NCBI GenBank assembly: GCA_019245755.1
Contig: JAFARC010000034.1
Span: 1-42,347, forward strand
DNA from: Mycobacteriaceae bacterium
GTDB lineage: Bacteria; Actinomycetota; Actinomycetes; Mycobacteriales; Mycobacteriaceae
Direction of reading: 5' to 3'
Length of the DNA: 42,347 nt
The notes below the pieces were generated by a model. The model was given only the letters and a program-made list of their open reading frames with translations, had not been told where the DNA came from and ran no database searches. The stretch's first letter is position 1, and every line of letters starts with the position of its first letter. The position numbers and the translations under genes are program-made. Below, piece after piece: positions 35,452-42,347 of this stretch.

Positions 35452-37800
35452 TCAGGCGGTCTTCTGCCGGTCGCGGCGGCGCTGTGACTCACGCTCGTAA
35501 AACTGGTCGCGGGAGACTCCTTCGATGCGGTCCATGTCGTGCAGGATGTCGCGCAACTCGGCGAGGAAAACCGCCCGGCGGCCGGCGAGGTCCGCCGCCG
35601 GCGCCAGCAGGTTCTGATCGGCGACCACCTGCCGCGCGGTGGCGAACAGCAACGCCGACACCGATTCGTTGCTGCGCACGCGACCCTGCGCGACGTACTG
35701 CCGGCCCACTCCCAGGGCAGCCTTGGTGAGTTCCTTTTCGCTGATCTCGGCGGGCGCATCGCGCAACACGTCGGCGATGATCTGGTATGCCTCGAAGAAC
35801 GGTCGCAGCATCGCATGCGCCATCAGCGGCTTTTTGGCATGTAGCAGCATCTGGATGTGGTCACCGCCGGCCTTCACGTGCGCTTCCCAGTCGTCCTGCC
35901 ACGCCATCTCCTCGGCGACGTGATCCCGGAACGCCGCCGAGTCTGCGAAGTAGAACTCGAACTTCAGCAAGTCCCGCAGCCGCATCACCTGAGACCAGAA
36001 CGCCGCCAGCCGATCACCGTCCGCGCGTGCGGCGTAGGTCAGCGCCAGTTCGACGATCGAGGTCTCCAGGAACGCGTGGATCACGGAGTTGCGGTAGAAC
36101 GCTGCCTCGTGTTCGCACTGCGGCTCGATGCGCCAGACGGGCTCTCGGCCGCCGTCCACGCGCGTCACCGGGTGACCGTTGGACATGGCGTCCACCGCGG
36201 CCCGCACCCCATCGTGGGTCCGCAGCCGCAGCGCGCTGTTTGTCACCGGCGTCTGTTTGCGCTGCAGATAGTCCAGTGAGTTCTGCAGTGTGTGATGAAG
36301 CTGCTCGAGTGTCAGCGCGATACCGCGCGTCGCCAGCAGCAGCGCCGACAACAAACCGGTCGCCGTGACCGGGCTGGCACGCTGGATGCGCCACGCGACC
36401 TCGAACGCCATCTTCTGCATGGCCAGCCGCTTGGCGGCCGGATCCTGGGCGATCGGGCCGTGCGGCTGCCCGAGATACTGGCGCATCGACACCGCCGGCG
36501 GGAAGCGGACGTAGATCTTGCCGTAGTTGCGCTCGCCCTGGGCCTTGATGAAGTTGTACAGCCAGCCGACGCCTTCGGGTGTTTTCTCGCCGCCACGCGC
36601 GTACGCCGCGTACTCGGCGGTCTCGTGGAGTTGGTCGAAGGTGATGGACACCGGCTGCAGCAGGATGTCGTCACTGCGGCCATCGAGGTAGGCGTCGGCG
36701 ACATAACTGAGCAGCCCCAGTTTGGGCGGCAGCATCTTGCCGGTGCGCGAGCGGGTGCCCTCGATGGACCAGCTTAGGTTGAACCGCTTCTCGACCACAT
36801 AGCCGACGAACTCCTTGAGCACATATTTGTACAGCGGATCGTCGGCGACGTTGCGCCTGATGAAGATGACGCCGGAACGGCGCAGCAGCGGCCCCATGAA
36901 TCCGAACGCCAGGTTGACACCGGCGAACATGTGCACCGGCGGCAGCCGGTTCTCCTGCATCGCCACCGGCACGATGGCGCCGTCCAGGTATGACCGGTGC
37001 GAGAACAGCAGCACGGCGGGGTGGGTTTCCAGCGCGCTGCGCATCGCCTCGACCTCCGAGCGGTCGTAGTCGATGTTGGGATTGAAACCCCGGCTGAAGA
37101 TCGCGCGGCTCAGCGCCGGGATGAGGTCGACGGAGAACCGGCTCCACCCGGTGGCGAGTTCGTCGAGCATCTTCCCGGCCGCCTCGACCGTTGCGCCGGG
37201 GATTTTCTCCAACCCGGACCGGAACCGCGCGGACGCGATCATCTCGGGCTTGACCAGCCGCGGTGACTTGTATTCCGGCCCGAGCAAACGCAATTCGACG
37301 CGCTCGATGGCCAGGATCGCCCGGCGCAACACGAACCGGGCGAAGTCGCGGGGGTTGTCGCCGACCGTGGTGTCCTGCCACTGCTGACGCAGCTCGGAGA
37401 CCTTCGCCGGTTCGCCCGCGACCACTCGTGCTCGCGACGGGTCCTTGCGCAGGATGCGGCGTTGCAACATCTCGGGGGGGCGGTAGGTGTCCCGGCCGGA
37501 CAGCAGCCCCACCACCTTCACCTGGGTGGGCAGGCCGCCGGGTATCCAGAACACCCGCACCGGCACCACCGTCCGGTCCTCATCGGCCTGCAGCTGCTCG
37601 ACCAGCTGCGCCATCGTGGCCGGCGGAGGATCGCCTTCGGGCAGCTGCAGCGCTTCCACTTCGGTGTCGGGGTGTTCGCGCCTTTGCTGCGCCAACCAGT
37701 CGTTCAGCAGCTCGAGCTCCGCCGGCGACGACACCGATGCCAGCACCAGCGCGTCGTCGGTCGCCGTGAAGCTGGCGAAGTGGTCGGCCCATCCGCTCAT
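35452..37800 (-). CDS. plsB2: Glycerol-3-phosphate acyltransferase PlsB2
   Basis: The 782-aa membrane-associated enzyme adds an acyl chain to glycerol 3-phosphate, the first step of glycerolipid synthesis. The acyltransferase motifs are HRSYLDG (H-x4-D, near residue 270), the glycine block [18 protein letters not shown], and PVSITFD. The length is near that of Rv2482c (789 aa). It starts with ATG overlapping the plsC stop by 4 nt and is the last gene of a three-gene operon. A G7 run at 37474-37480 lies near its 5' part. The stop lies 7 nt from the convergent microprotein gene. Confidence 0.95.
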   Translation of the reverse strand: MSGWADHFASFTATDDALVLASVSSPAELELLNDWLAQQRREHPDTEVEALQLPEGDPPPATMAQLVEQLQADEDRTVVPVRVFWIPGGLPTQVKVVGLLSGRDTYRPPEMLQRRILRKDPSRARVVAGEPAKVSELRQQWQDTTVGDNPRDFARFVLRRAILAIERVELRLLGPEYKSPRLVKPEMIASARFRSGLEKIPGATVEAAGKMLDELATGWSRFSVDLIPALSRAIFSRGFNPNIDYDRSEVEAMRSALETHPAVLLFSHRSYLDGAIVPVAMQENRLPPVHMFAGVNLAFGFMGPLLRRSGVIFIRRNVADDPLYKYVLKEFVGYVVEKRFNLSWSIEGTRSRTGKMLPPKLGLLSYVADAYLDGRSDDILLQPVSITFDQLHETAEYAAYARGGEKTPEGVGWLYNFIKAQGERNYGKIYVRFPPAVSMRQYLGQPHGPIAQDPAAKRLAMQKMAFEVAWRIQRASPVTATGLLSALLLATRGIALTLEQLHHTLQNSLDYLQRKQTPVTNSALRLRTHDGVRAAVDAMSNGHPVTRVDGGREPVWRIEPQCEHEAAFYRNSVIHAFLETSIVELALTYAARADGDRLAAFWSQVMRLRDLLKFEFYFADSAAFRDHVAEEMAWQDDWEAHVKAGGDHIQMLLHAKKPLMAHAMLRPFFEAYQIIADVLRDAPAEISEKELTKAALGVGRQYVAQGRVRSNESVSALLFATARQVVADQNLLAPAADLAGRRAVFLAELRDILHDMDRIEGVSRDQFYERESQRRRDRQKTA

Positions 37801-39407
37801 GATCGGCCCGTCGTGTCGGCCTTCGGCCGCGCTTTGGAGTCCGAGTTGCCGCTGGTCGCAGCGACTTTCATCGGCGCCTTCTTGGCCGTCGCCTTCTTCT
37901 GCCCGGCCTTCTTGGCAGGTTTCTTCTTGGCCGGCTTCGCACTCAGCCGCAGTTCGGGAACCTTGTCTCGAGGCCAGTCCTTGAGCGTGTCCAGATACAG
38001 CTGCCGGATCTCGGCGATGCGCTCGGCCAGGTTCTCGACGGTCCAGTCGTCCACCGAAATCGGTGGGTAGACGACGACGTCGACGGTGCCGGGATTGAAC
38101 GTGCTCGAGTCGCGGGCCGAGATCACCTCGGCGTTGCGGATCACGATCGGCACGATCGGTATGCCGACGGCCATCGCGATCCGGAACGGTCCCTTTTTGA
38201 ACGGACCCACCTGGGGGGTGTCGTGGCGGGTGCCTTCCGGGGCGATCAGGATGGAAAGCCCCTTGCGGGCGAGTTCTTCCACTTTGTGCAGTCCCTCGAC
38301 GGCCGCGCGGGGGTCGTCACGGTCGATGAACGCGGCGTCCATCACCTTGCCGATGGTGCCCACGATCGGATCGCTCTCCAATTCCTTCTTGCCCACCGAG
38401 GTGAAGTTGTCGCGCACCAGCGATCCCGCGATGATCGAGTCGACCTGGTTGCGGTGGTTGAAGATGAACACCGCCGGCCGCCGCTCGGTGAGGTTCTCCT
38501 CCCCGATCACGTTGATGTTCACGCCGGTGGCGGCCAACAGCGCCCGGCCCCAGTTCGACGTCAAGAAGTTGACGCCGCGGCGCCTGCTGCCCGCCAGCAG
38601 CCCGATACCGACTGCGCCCGCCGCGATCGGCGCCAGCGTCGCCACACCGGCGATCGTGCGCAGCTGTGACAACGGGTTGCTGCCGCTGCGGCTGGTGAAG
38701 CGCAGTACCGGCCACCCGCGCTTGGCGGCCACCGAAGCGAGTTTGCCTTCGGGATTGGTGGGCCGGGGATTGCCGACGAGGTACATCAGCGCGACGTCCT
38801 CGTCGCCGTCGGCGTAGAAGTAGCTCTTCTTCAGGTCGATCCCGCGTTCGGCGGCGAACTTCTGCACCGCGTTGGCCTTGCCGGGTCCCCACAGGATCGG
38901 CTTTTCGACCCCCCCGGTGAGCACACCGTTGTCGTCGACCTCGAACCGGTTGCACAGGATGTTGTCGATGCCCAGAAACCGGGCGACCGGTTCGACCTGG
39001 ACGGTCAGCGCCGATGAGCTGAGCACGACGGTGTGGCCGCGAGCCTGGTGAGCGCGGACGAGCTCGCGCATTTCGGGATAGATCCGCGAGACGATCTTCT
39101 GCATGAACAGCCGCTCGCCCATCTCATCGAGGTCATCGAGCGACCGGCCACGCATCATCGAGGCACCCCGGTAGATCAGCTGCTCGAAGTCGGCGCGGCC
39201 GAGCTGATGGTTCAGCGCGGCCTGCACCACTCCCAGGAACTCACCGATGCCGATCTCGCGGCGGCGGAACCGGTCCTGGGTCATGATCACGCCGGTGAAG
39301 CCCGCGACCAGGGTGCCGTCGAGGTCGACGAACGCGCCGATCTGCGGGCCGGCCGGGCCGGCCTCGACCTGGGCCACCGAGCCGGGCAATCGCATCTGGC
39401 TGCTCAC
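37797..39407 (-). CDS. plsC: HAD phosphatase fused to 1-acylglycerol-3-phosphate acyltransferase
   Basis: The 536-aa protein (Rv2483c type) has two domains. An N-terminal HAD-IB phosphatase, about 1-250, has the nucleophile motif D28-L-D-G-T and later [22 protein letters not shown]-terminal PlsC acyltransferase, about 290-470, has [10 protein letters not shown] (H-x4-D), EGTRHDT and [11 protein letters not shown]. PlsC turns lysophosphatidate into phosphatidate; the HAD part could remove the phosphate, though it has also been called a phosphoserine phosphatase. The final 47 residues are Lys/Ala-rich (11 Lys in 25). The GTG start at 39407 overlaps the upstream stop by 4 nt; the longer frame lies in the DGAT gene. 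A C7 run is at 38909-38915. Confidence 0.94.
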   Translation of the reverse strand: MSSQMRLPGSVAQVEAGPAGPQIGAFVDLDGTLVAGFTGVIMTQDRFRRREIGIGEFLGVVQAALNHQLGRADFEQLIYRGASMMRGRSLDDLDEMGERLFMQKIVSRIYPEMRELVRAHQARGHTVVLSSSALTVQVEPVARFLGIDNILCNRFEVDDNGVLTGGVEKPILWGPGKANAVQKFAAERGIDLKKSYFYADGDEDVALMYLVGNPRPTNPEGKLASVAAKRGWPVLRFTSRSGSNPLSQLRTIAGVATLAPIAAGAVGIGLLAGSRRRGVNFLTSNWGRALLAATGVNINVIGEENLTERRPAVFIFNHRNQVDSIIAGSLVRDNFTSVGKKELESDPIVGTIGKVMDAAFIDRDDPRAAVEGLHKVEELARKGLSILIAPEGTRHDTPQVGPFKKGPFRIAMAVGIPIVPIVIRNAEVISARDSSTFNPGTVDVVVYPPISVDDWTVENLAERIAEIRQLYLDTLKDWPRDKVPELRLSAKPAKKKPAKKAGQKKATAKKAPMKVAATSGNSDSKARPKADTTGRS

Positions 39408-40840
39408 GATGCCGCCTTGAACGACGCGGGGATCACCCGGCCCGGCCCGGCGAGTGCGAGCACTTCGTCGAAGCCGGACACGAGCGAGCTCGCCCACAAT
39501 TGGTCGTCGGTGACCGACGCGCGGTCGTAGCGTGTGGTCACCGTGACCATTCCGCCGCGGGAGATCAACACGGCCATCATCGCCACCCCCGGCAACGGCC
39601 CAAGCCCGTACTGGCGCAACACTTTTGCGCCTGCGACATAGGTGTCGCCGGCGTAGACGGGGACGTTGCTGGCCTGGACGTCACCGGTGACGATCGACCC
39701 GGCCATCGACTCCAGTATCGGGTCGGGCAGCAGGCTGAGCATGGGGGCGATTGCGCCGATCATGTCGATCGCGGGTTCCTCGCGACGTCGGCACATCTGC
39801 GTGCGGATGTTCTGAATCCGGTCCCGGGGATTTGAAATCCCAAGGGGCGCACCGATCATCACCCCGGCGAACCGATTGCCACCGGCGGGGTCGGCCTCGG
39901 CCCGCAGATTCACCGGCACCGCCATCCGTAGTTTTTCGATGGGCACCCCGAGCTCGTTGTGGTAACGCCGAAGGGCTCCGGTGAGACCGGCCAGATAGGC
40001 GTCGTTGATCGAGCCCTCGGCGGCTTTGGCCGCGGCGCGCAGATCCGAGAACTCGATGTCGATCGCCTCGGTGCGCGACGACAGGCTGCGGCGACGCAGC
40101 AGCGGTGACGGCTCGGCGACCGGTGACATCCCCCGCACGCCCGAGCGGGCGTACTCGACCACCCCGCCGACCGCCGACACGGGATCGCGCGCCAGCCGGC
40201 CCGCGACCTGGGCGGCGCCGGATACCGCGCCGCGCAGGCCGCCGACGATCGCGCCGGGCAGGCGATTCAACCCGGCGCGTGCAAGATCGTTGCCGGTGAG
40301 ATCCTGCGGGATGGGCAGTGGCGCCGGCTTGCGCGGCGGCGCATCGCGCTCGAGATCGTAAATGTTGGCGAACATTTCGACGGCACCGACACCGTCGGTG
40401 ACGGCGTGGCTCATGTGCAACAGCACCGCGGCCTGGCCGTTGCGCAGGCCCTCCACCAGCGTGACGGTCCACAGCGGCCGGGAGATGTCCAGCGGTGACT
40501 GCAGCATCACCTCGGCGAGATCGAGCACCTCACGAAGTGTCCCGGGATTTGGCACCCGTAGCCGCCGGACGTGGAAGTTCAGGTTGAAGTCGGGGTCGAC
40601 CACCCAGCGCGGGGCGGCGGTGGGCACCGTCGGTGAGACGACCTTCTGTCGAAGTCGCAACACCCGACGGGACGCGTTCTCGAAAACGTTCTGGAAGCGG
40701 TCCCAGTCGGGTGTGGTGTCGAGGATCTCCAGGGCCATGATCCCGGACCGGGTGCGCGGGTTCGCCTCGCCGCGGTGCAACAGGATGTCCAACGCGTTCA
40801 GTTCCTCTGGCAGCCCGGCCGCGTCGAGCGCATCAACCAC
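39404..40840 (-). CDS. WS/DGAT wax ester synthase/diacylglycerol acyltransferase
   Basis: The 478-aa protein is of the WS/DGAT family (Rv2484c type), which makes triacylglycerol or wax ester from diacylglycerol or alcohol and acyl-CoA. The acceptor site reads HMSHAVTDGVG: the catalytic H145 and D149-G150 of HHxxxDG are kept, but the first His is Ser144. Other family blocks are the N-terminal LDILLHRGEANP, PLWTVTLVEGL and the C-terminal SNVPVYAGDTYVAGAKV. It heads the operon with plsC and plsB2 and overlaps plsC by 4 nt. The GTG at 40840 is taken as start; the N-terminal part looks complete. Confidence 0.92.
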   Translation of the reverse strand: MVDALDAAGLPEELNALDILLHRGEANPRTRSGIMALEILDTTPDWDRFQNVFENASRRVLRLRQKVVSPTVPTAAPRWVVDPDFNLNFHVRRLRVPNPGTLREVLDLAEVMLQSPLDISRPLWTVTLVEGLRNGQAAVLLHMSHAVTDGVGAVEMFANIYDLERDAPPRKPAPLPIPQDLTGNDLARAGLNRLPGAIVGGLRGAVSGAAQVAGRLARDPVSAVGGVVEYARSGVRGMSPVAEPSPLLRRRSLSSRTEAIDIEFSDLRAAAKAAEGSINDAYLAGLTGALRRYHNELGVPIEKLRMAVPVNLRAEADPAGGNRFAGVMIGAPLGISNPRDRIQNIRTQMCRRREEPAIDMIGAIAPMLSLLPDPILESMAGSIVTGDVQASNVPVYAGDTYVAGAKVLRQYGLGPLPGVAMMAVLISRGGMVTVTTRYDRASVTDDQLWASSLVSGFDEVLALAGPGRVIPASFKAAS

Positions 40841-40951
40841 CGGCGCCTCCCGTCATCGTCACTCGTCCCCTCCCATCGAGCTCTCTGCGCAATCCACGCT
40901 AGTCCGTGCGCACGCGCGGCGGGAGTCGATTATCGGCCGGGCGCCGGCGGA

Positions 40952-40957
40952 TAGACT
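40952..40957 (+). promoter_or_regulatory. -10 box of tRNA-Arg
   Basis: TAGACT ends 9 nt before the tRNA 5' end. A TTATCG 16 nt upstream is a poor -35. The 126-nt region between the WS/DGAT gene and this tRNA holds nothing else that I recognise. Confidence 0.4.
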
Positions 40958-40966
40958 TGCCAGGCT

Positions 40967-41040
<74 letters not shown>

Positions 41041-41079
41041 CAGGTCAGAGGCGGTTTTTGGGTCCGCCCGCGAAGCAGG

Positions 41080-41101
41080 TCGGCGTTTAATCGGCGTTTA
41101 A
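41080..41101. repeat. 11-bp tandem repeat at the integrase stop
   Basis: TCGGCGTTTAA is present at 41080-41090 and 41091-41101. The first copy carries the integrase stop codon, and the copy further upstream encodes the last residues Leu-Asn-Ala-Asp. This looks like a slipped duplication at the end of the gene. Confidence 0.85.
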
Positions 41102-42283
41102 TGCGCGCGGGTCGCTGTCGCTAACGGTCTGCTCCAACAACTCGGCAACCTGACGATGGACGCGGCCCCGGCTCATGTAGCGGTCTTGTGTCATCGACAC
41201 CTTGGCGTGGCCCATGTGGTCCGCGCCGATGCGCGCGGACAGCCCGGCGTCGTCGATCAGCGTCACCACGGTCTTTCGGAAGCTGTGCGAGGTGATGTCA
41301 GGCGCGCTGAGTTGGTCGCGCGCTTTGCGCCACTGCCCGGCGAAGTTCTCCGGGTCGCGCAGCGTGCCGGTGCTCGACGCGAAGATGACATGTTGCTCGC
41401 CGATGAACGGGCGGCGTCGCCGCTCGGTCAACGCGGTGACGGCGAACGCCGGCAGTGGGATGGTTCGGCGTCCCGCCGCCGTCTTGGTCTCATCGACACG
41501 CACTAATCCCTTGCCGCGCTGGCGGACCACCTTGCCGCAGACCGAGATCGTTCCTGCGTCGGCGTCGAAGTCGGACCAGCGCAGCCCGAGCAGTTCGGAG
41601 CGGCGCAGACCCGTTGCAATCAACACGGTGATCGGGTCGATCAGGTCGCGGCGCTGGCAGTTCTCGGACTGGCGCAGCTTGGCGAGCAGATCGCGCAGTT
41701 GGTCGGCTGAGAGCGCTTCCGCGCCTTTCGGCGGGGTCTTCGACTTGATGGCCGACACGTCGCGGACCGGGTTGGTGCCGACCACGTTGTTCAGCACGGC
41801 GAGTTGCAGCGCACCGCGTAACAGTGTCCGGGCGCGCCGTGCCATCGTCGGCCCGTGTGCGGTGCGCATCGACCGCAGGGCCGCGTCGATCCTTGCCGGG
41901 GTTGCTTCCCCTACCCGGACGCCGCCGATGAACTTGGCGAGCTTGGTCGCGTCGTAGCGGTAGGTGTCCACGGTGCGCACCGCCCGACCATCATCAGCCA
42001 ACCGGTCGATGTGCTGATCGACCAGCGCCATGACGAGGGTGTCGAGTGCGATCGCGGCGCCGGCGGGTGGGCGGCGTTCGGTGAGCGCTTCAATCAGCGC
42101 GTCTTCGGCGAGTTTGCCTTTCCTGTCGTGCTCGTCGGGCGGCCCGACCCTGCGCACCTTTCTGGTAACCCCGTCACTGTCGCGGTAACGGCACTCTGCG
42201 CGCCACACGCCACCGCCGAGGTAGGTGCGGGTGATGCTTCCATGCTCGCCGATCCGCAGCGGCGGGCGGCCCTTACCGGCCAC
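41087..42283 (-). CDS. Tyrosine site-specific recombinase (phage/island integrase)
   Basis: The 398-aa protein has an N-terminal beta-rich arm-binding domain (about 1-70: GEHGSITRTYLGGGVWRAEC), a SAM-like core-binding domain (about 80-180), and the catalytic domain. The active site is complete: R227 (TGLRRSEL), K267 (ETKTAAGRRTIPL), H333-x2-R336 (HSFRKT), H359 (MGHAKVSMT) and the nucleophile Y369 (QDRYMS). It should integrate and excise a mobile element at the adjacent tRNA-Arg. The gene points toward the tRNA. The GTG start overlaps the preceding frame by 11 nt. Members of this type are found in actinobacterial prophages and integrative elements; which kind this is depends on genes beyond the window. 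Confidence 0.93.
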   Translation of the reverse strand: MAGKGRPPLRIGEHGSITRTYLGGGVWRAECRYRDSDGVTRKVRRVGPPDEHDRKGKLAEDALIEALTERRPPAGAAIALDTLVMALVDQHIDRLADDGRAVRTVDTYRYDATKLAKFIGGVRVGEATPARIDAALRSMRTAHGPTMARRARTLLRGALQLAVLNNVVGTNPVRDVSAIKSKTPPKGAEALSADQLRDLLAKLRQSENCQRRDLIDPITVLIATGLRRSELLGLRWSDFDADAGTISVCGKVVRQRGKGLVRVDETKTAAGRRTIPLPAFAVTALTERRRRPFIGEQHVIFASSTGTLRDPENFAGQWRKARDQLSAPDITSHSFRKTVVTLIDDAGLSARIGADHMGHAKVSMTQDRYMSRGRVHRQVAELLEQTVSDSDPRALNAD

Positions 42284-42347
42284 TGTCGTCCGCCTGCATC
42301 AGGGCGTTGTACTCGCGCATGAGCGCATCAATGCGTCGCTGATAGTC
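42273..42347 (-). CDS. C-terminal end of a gene upstream of the integrase (partial)
   Basis: The last 24 codons of a minus-strand frame are visible: DYQRRIDALMREYNALMQAD, then DSGR and TAA. It reads as a charged helix and overlaps the integrase start by 11 nt, suggesting an operon. The position is typical of small excisionase or hypothetical genes of integrative elements, but too little is visible to name it. Confidence 0.55.
   Translation of the reverse strand, partial: DYQRRIDALMREYNALMQADDSGR

Noticed and set aside
41044..41075. Intrinsic terminator after tRNA-Arg
   Set aside because: GGCGG and CCGCC form only a 5-bp stem and the T-run is in the loop, so it is too weak to call.

Overview
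The window is chromosomal DNA from a mycobacterium, most likely a non-tuberculous species. It is GC-rich and packed with genes, and GTG starts and 4-nt overlaps are frequent. From korB to a WS/DGAT acyltransferase the gene order is that of the Rv2454c-Rv2484c block of M. tuberculosis (family assignments and synteny are from memory; no search was run). The H37Rv genes Rv2456c, Rv2459, Rv2472-Rv2473 and the IS6110 copy are absent. Several other genes are present instead.

Layout. 1-2017: korB (partial) and korA, a 2-oxoglutarate:ferredoxin oxidoreductase. 2285-6928: a replacement block with a CsbD-like stress protein, a double beta-propeller protein, a propeller lipoprotein and fdhD. 6934-12173: the proteostasis set clpX, clpP2, clpP1 and tig, with mmuM on the other strand. 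12208-12483: tRNA-Pro and tRNA-Gly. 12514-15822: lipP, a glycine-rich membrane protein, nei2 and rpiB. 15933-17992: an NCS1 permease, not in the H37Rv order, behind a CPWC mycothiol-dependent reductase. 18086-22592: pepN, a DUF5130-type gene, ctaJ, an HNH endonuclease and the truncated haemoglobin gene glbO. 22593-23028: a structured intergenic region with a possible 63-aa ORF. 23029-30533: alpha-glucosidase aglA, then the coupled run gdh, thioesterase and a conserved unknown. 30587-32921: ettA and an SSB paralogue. 33174-35444: a CopD/CtaG-type membrane protein and a 38-aa microprotein. 35452-40840: a WS/DGAT-plsC-plsB2 operon for glycerolipid assembly. 40967-42347: tRNA-Arg, then a tyrosine recombinase and the edge of a second gene. 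This looks like one end of an integrated element that continues past the window.

How the genes work together. Regulated proteolysis and folding (ClpXP1P2, trigger factor) sit together, with a candidate ClgR box in front of clpP1. Respiration-related genes recur: korAB, ctaJ with its neighbour, glbO and a CtaG-like factor. The last operon holds the acyltransferases from glycerol-3-phosphate to triacylglycerol, plus a HAD phosphatase domain. Candidate promoters were found by eye: SigF-like for the CsbD gene, SigH-like for the CPWC reductase, and -10 boxes placed so that several plus-strand genes would be leaderless.

No CRISPR array, complete insertion sequence or obvious defence system is visible. 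The most unusual parts are the 2.3-6.1 kb propeller block, short tandem duplications at gene ends (clpP2, glbO, the permease and the integrase), the hairpins at gdh and glbO-aglA, and the tRNA-Arg island edge. The cargo of that island is outside this window.
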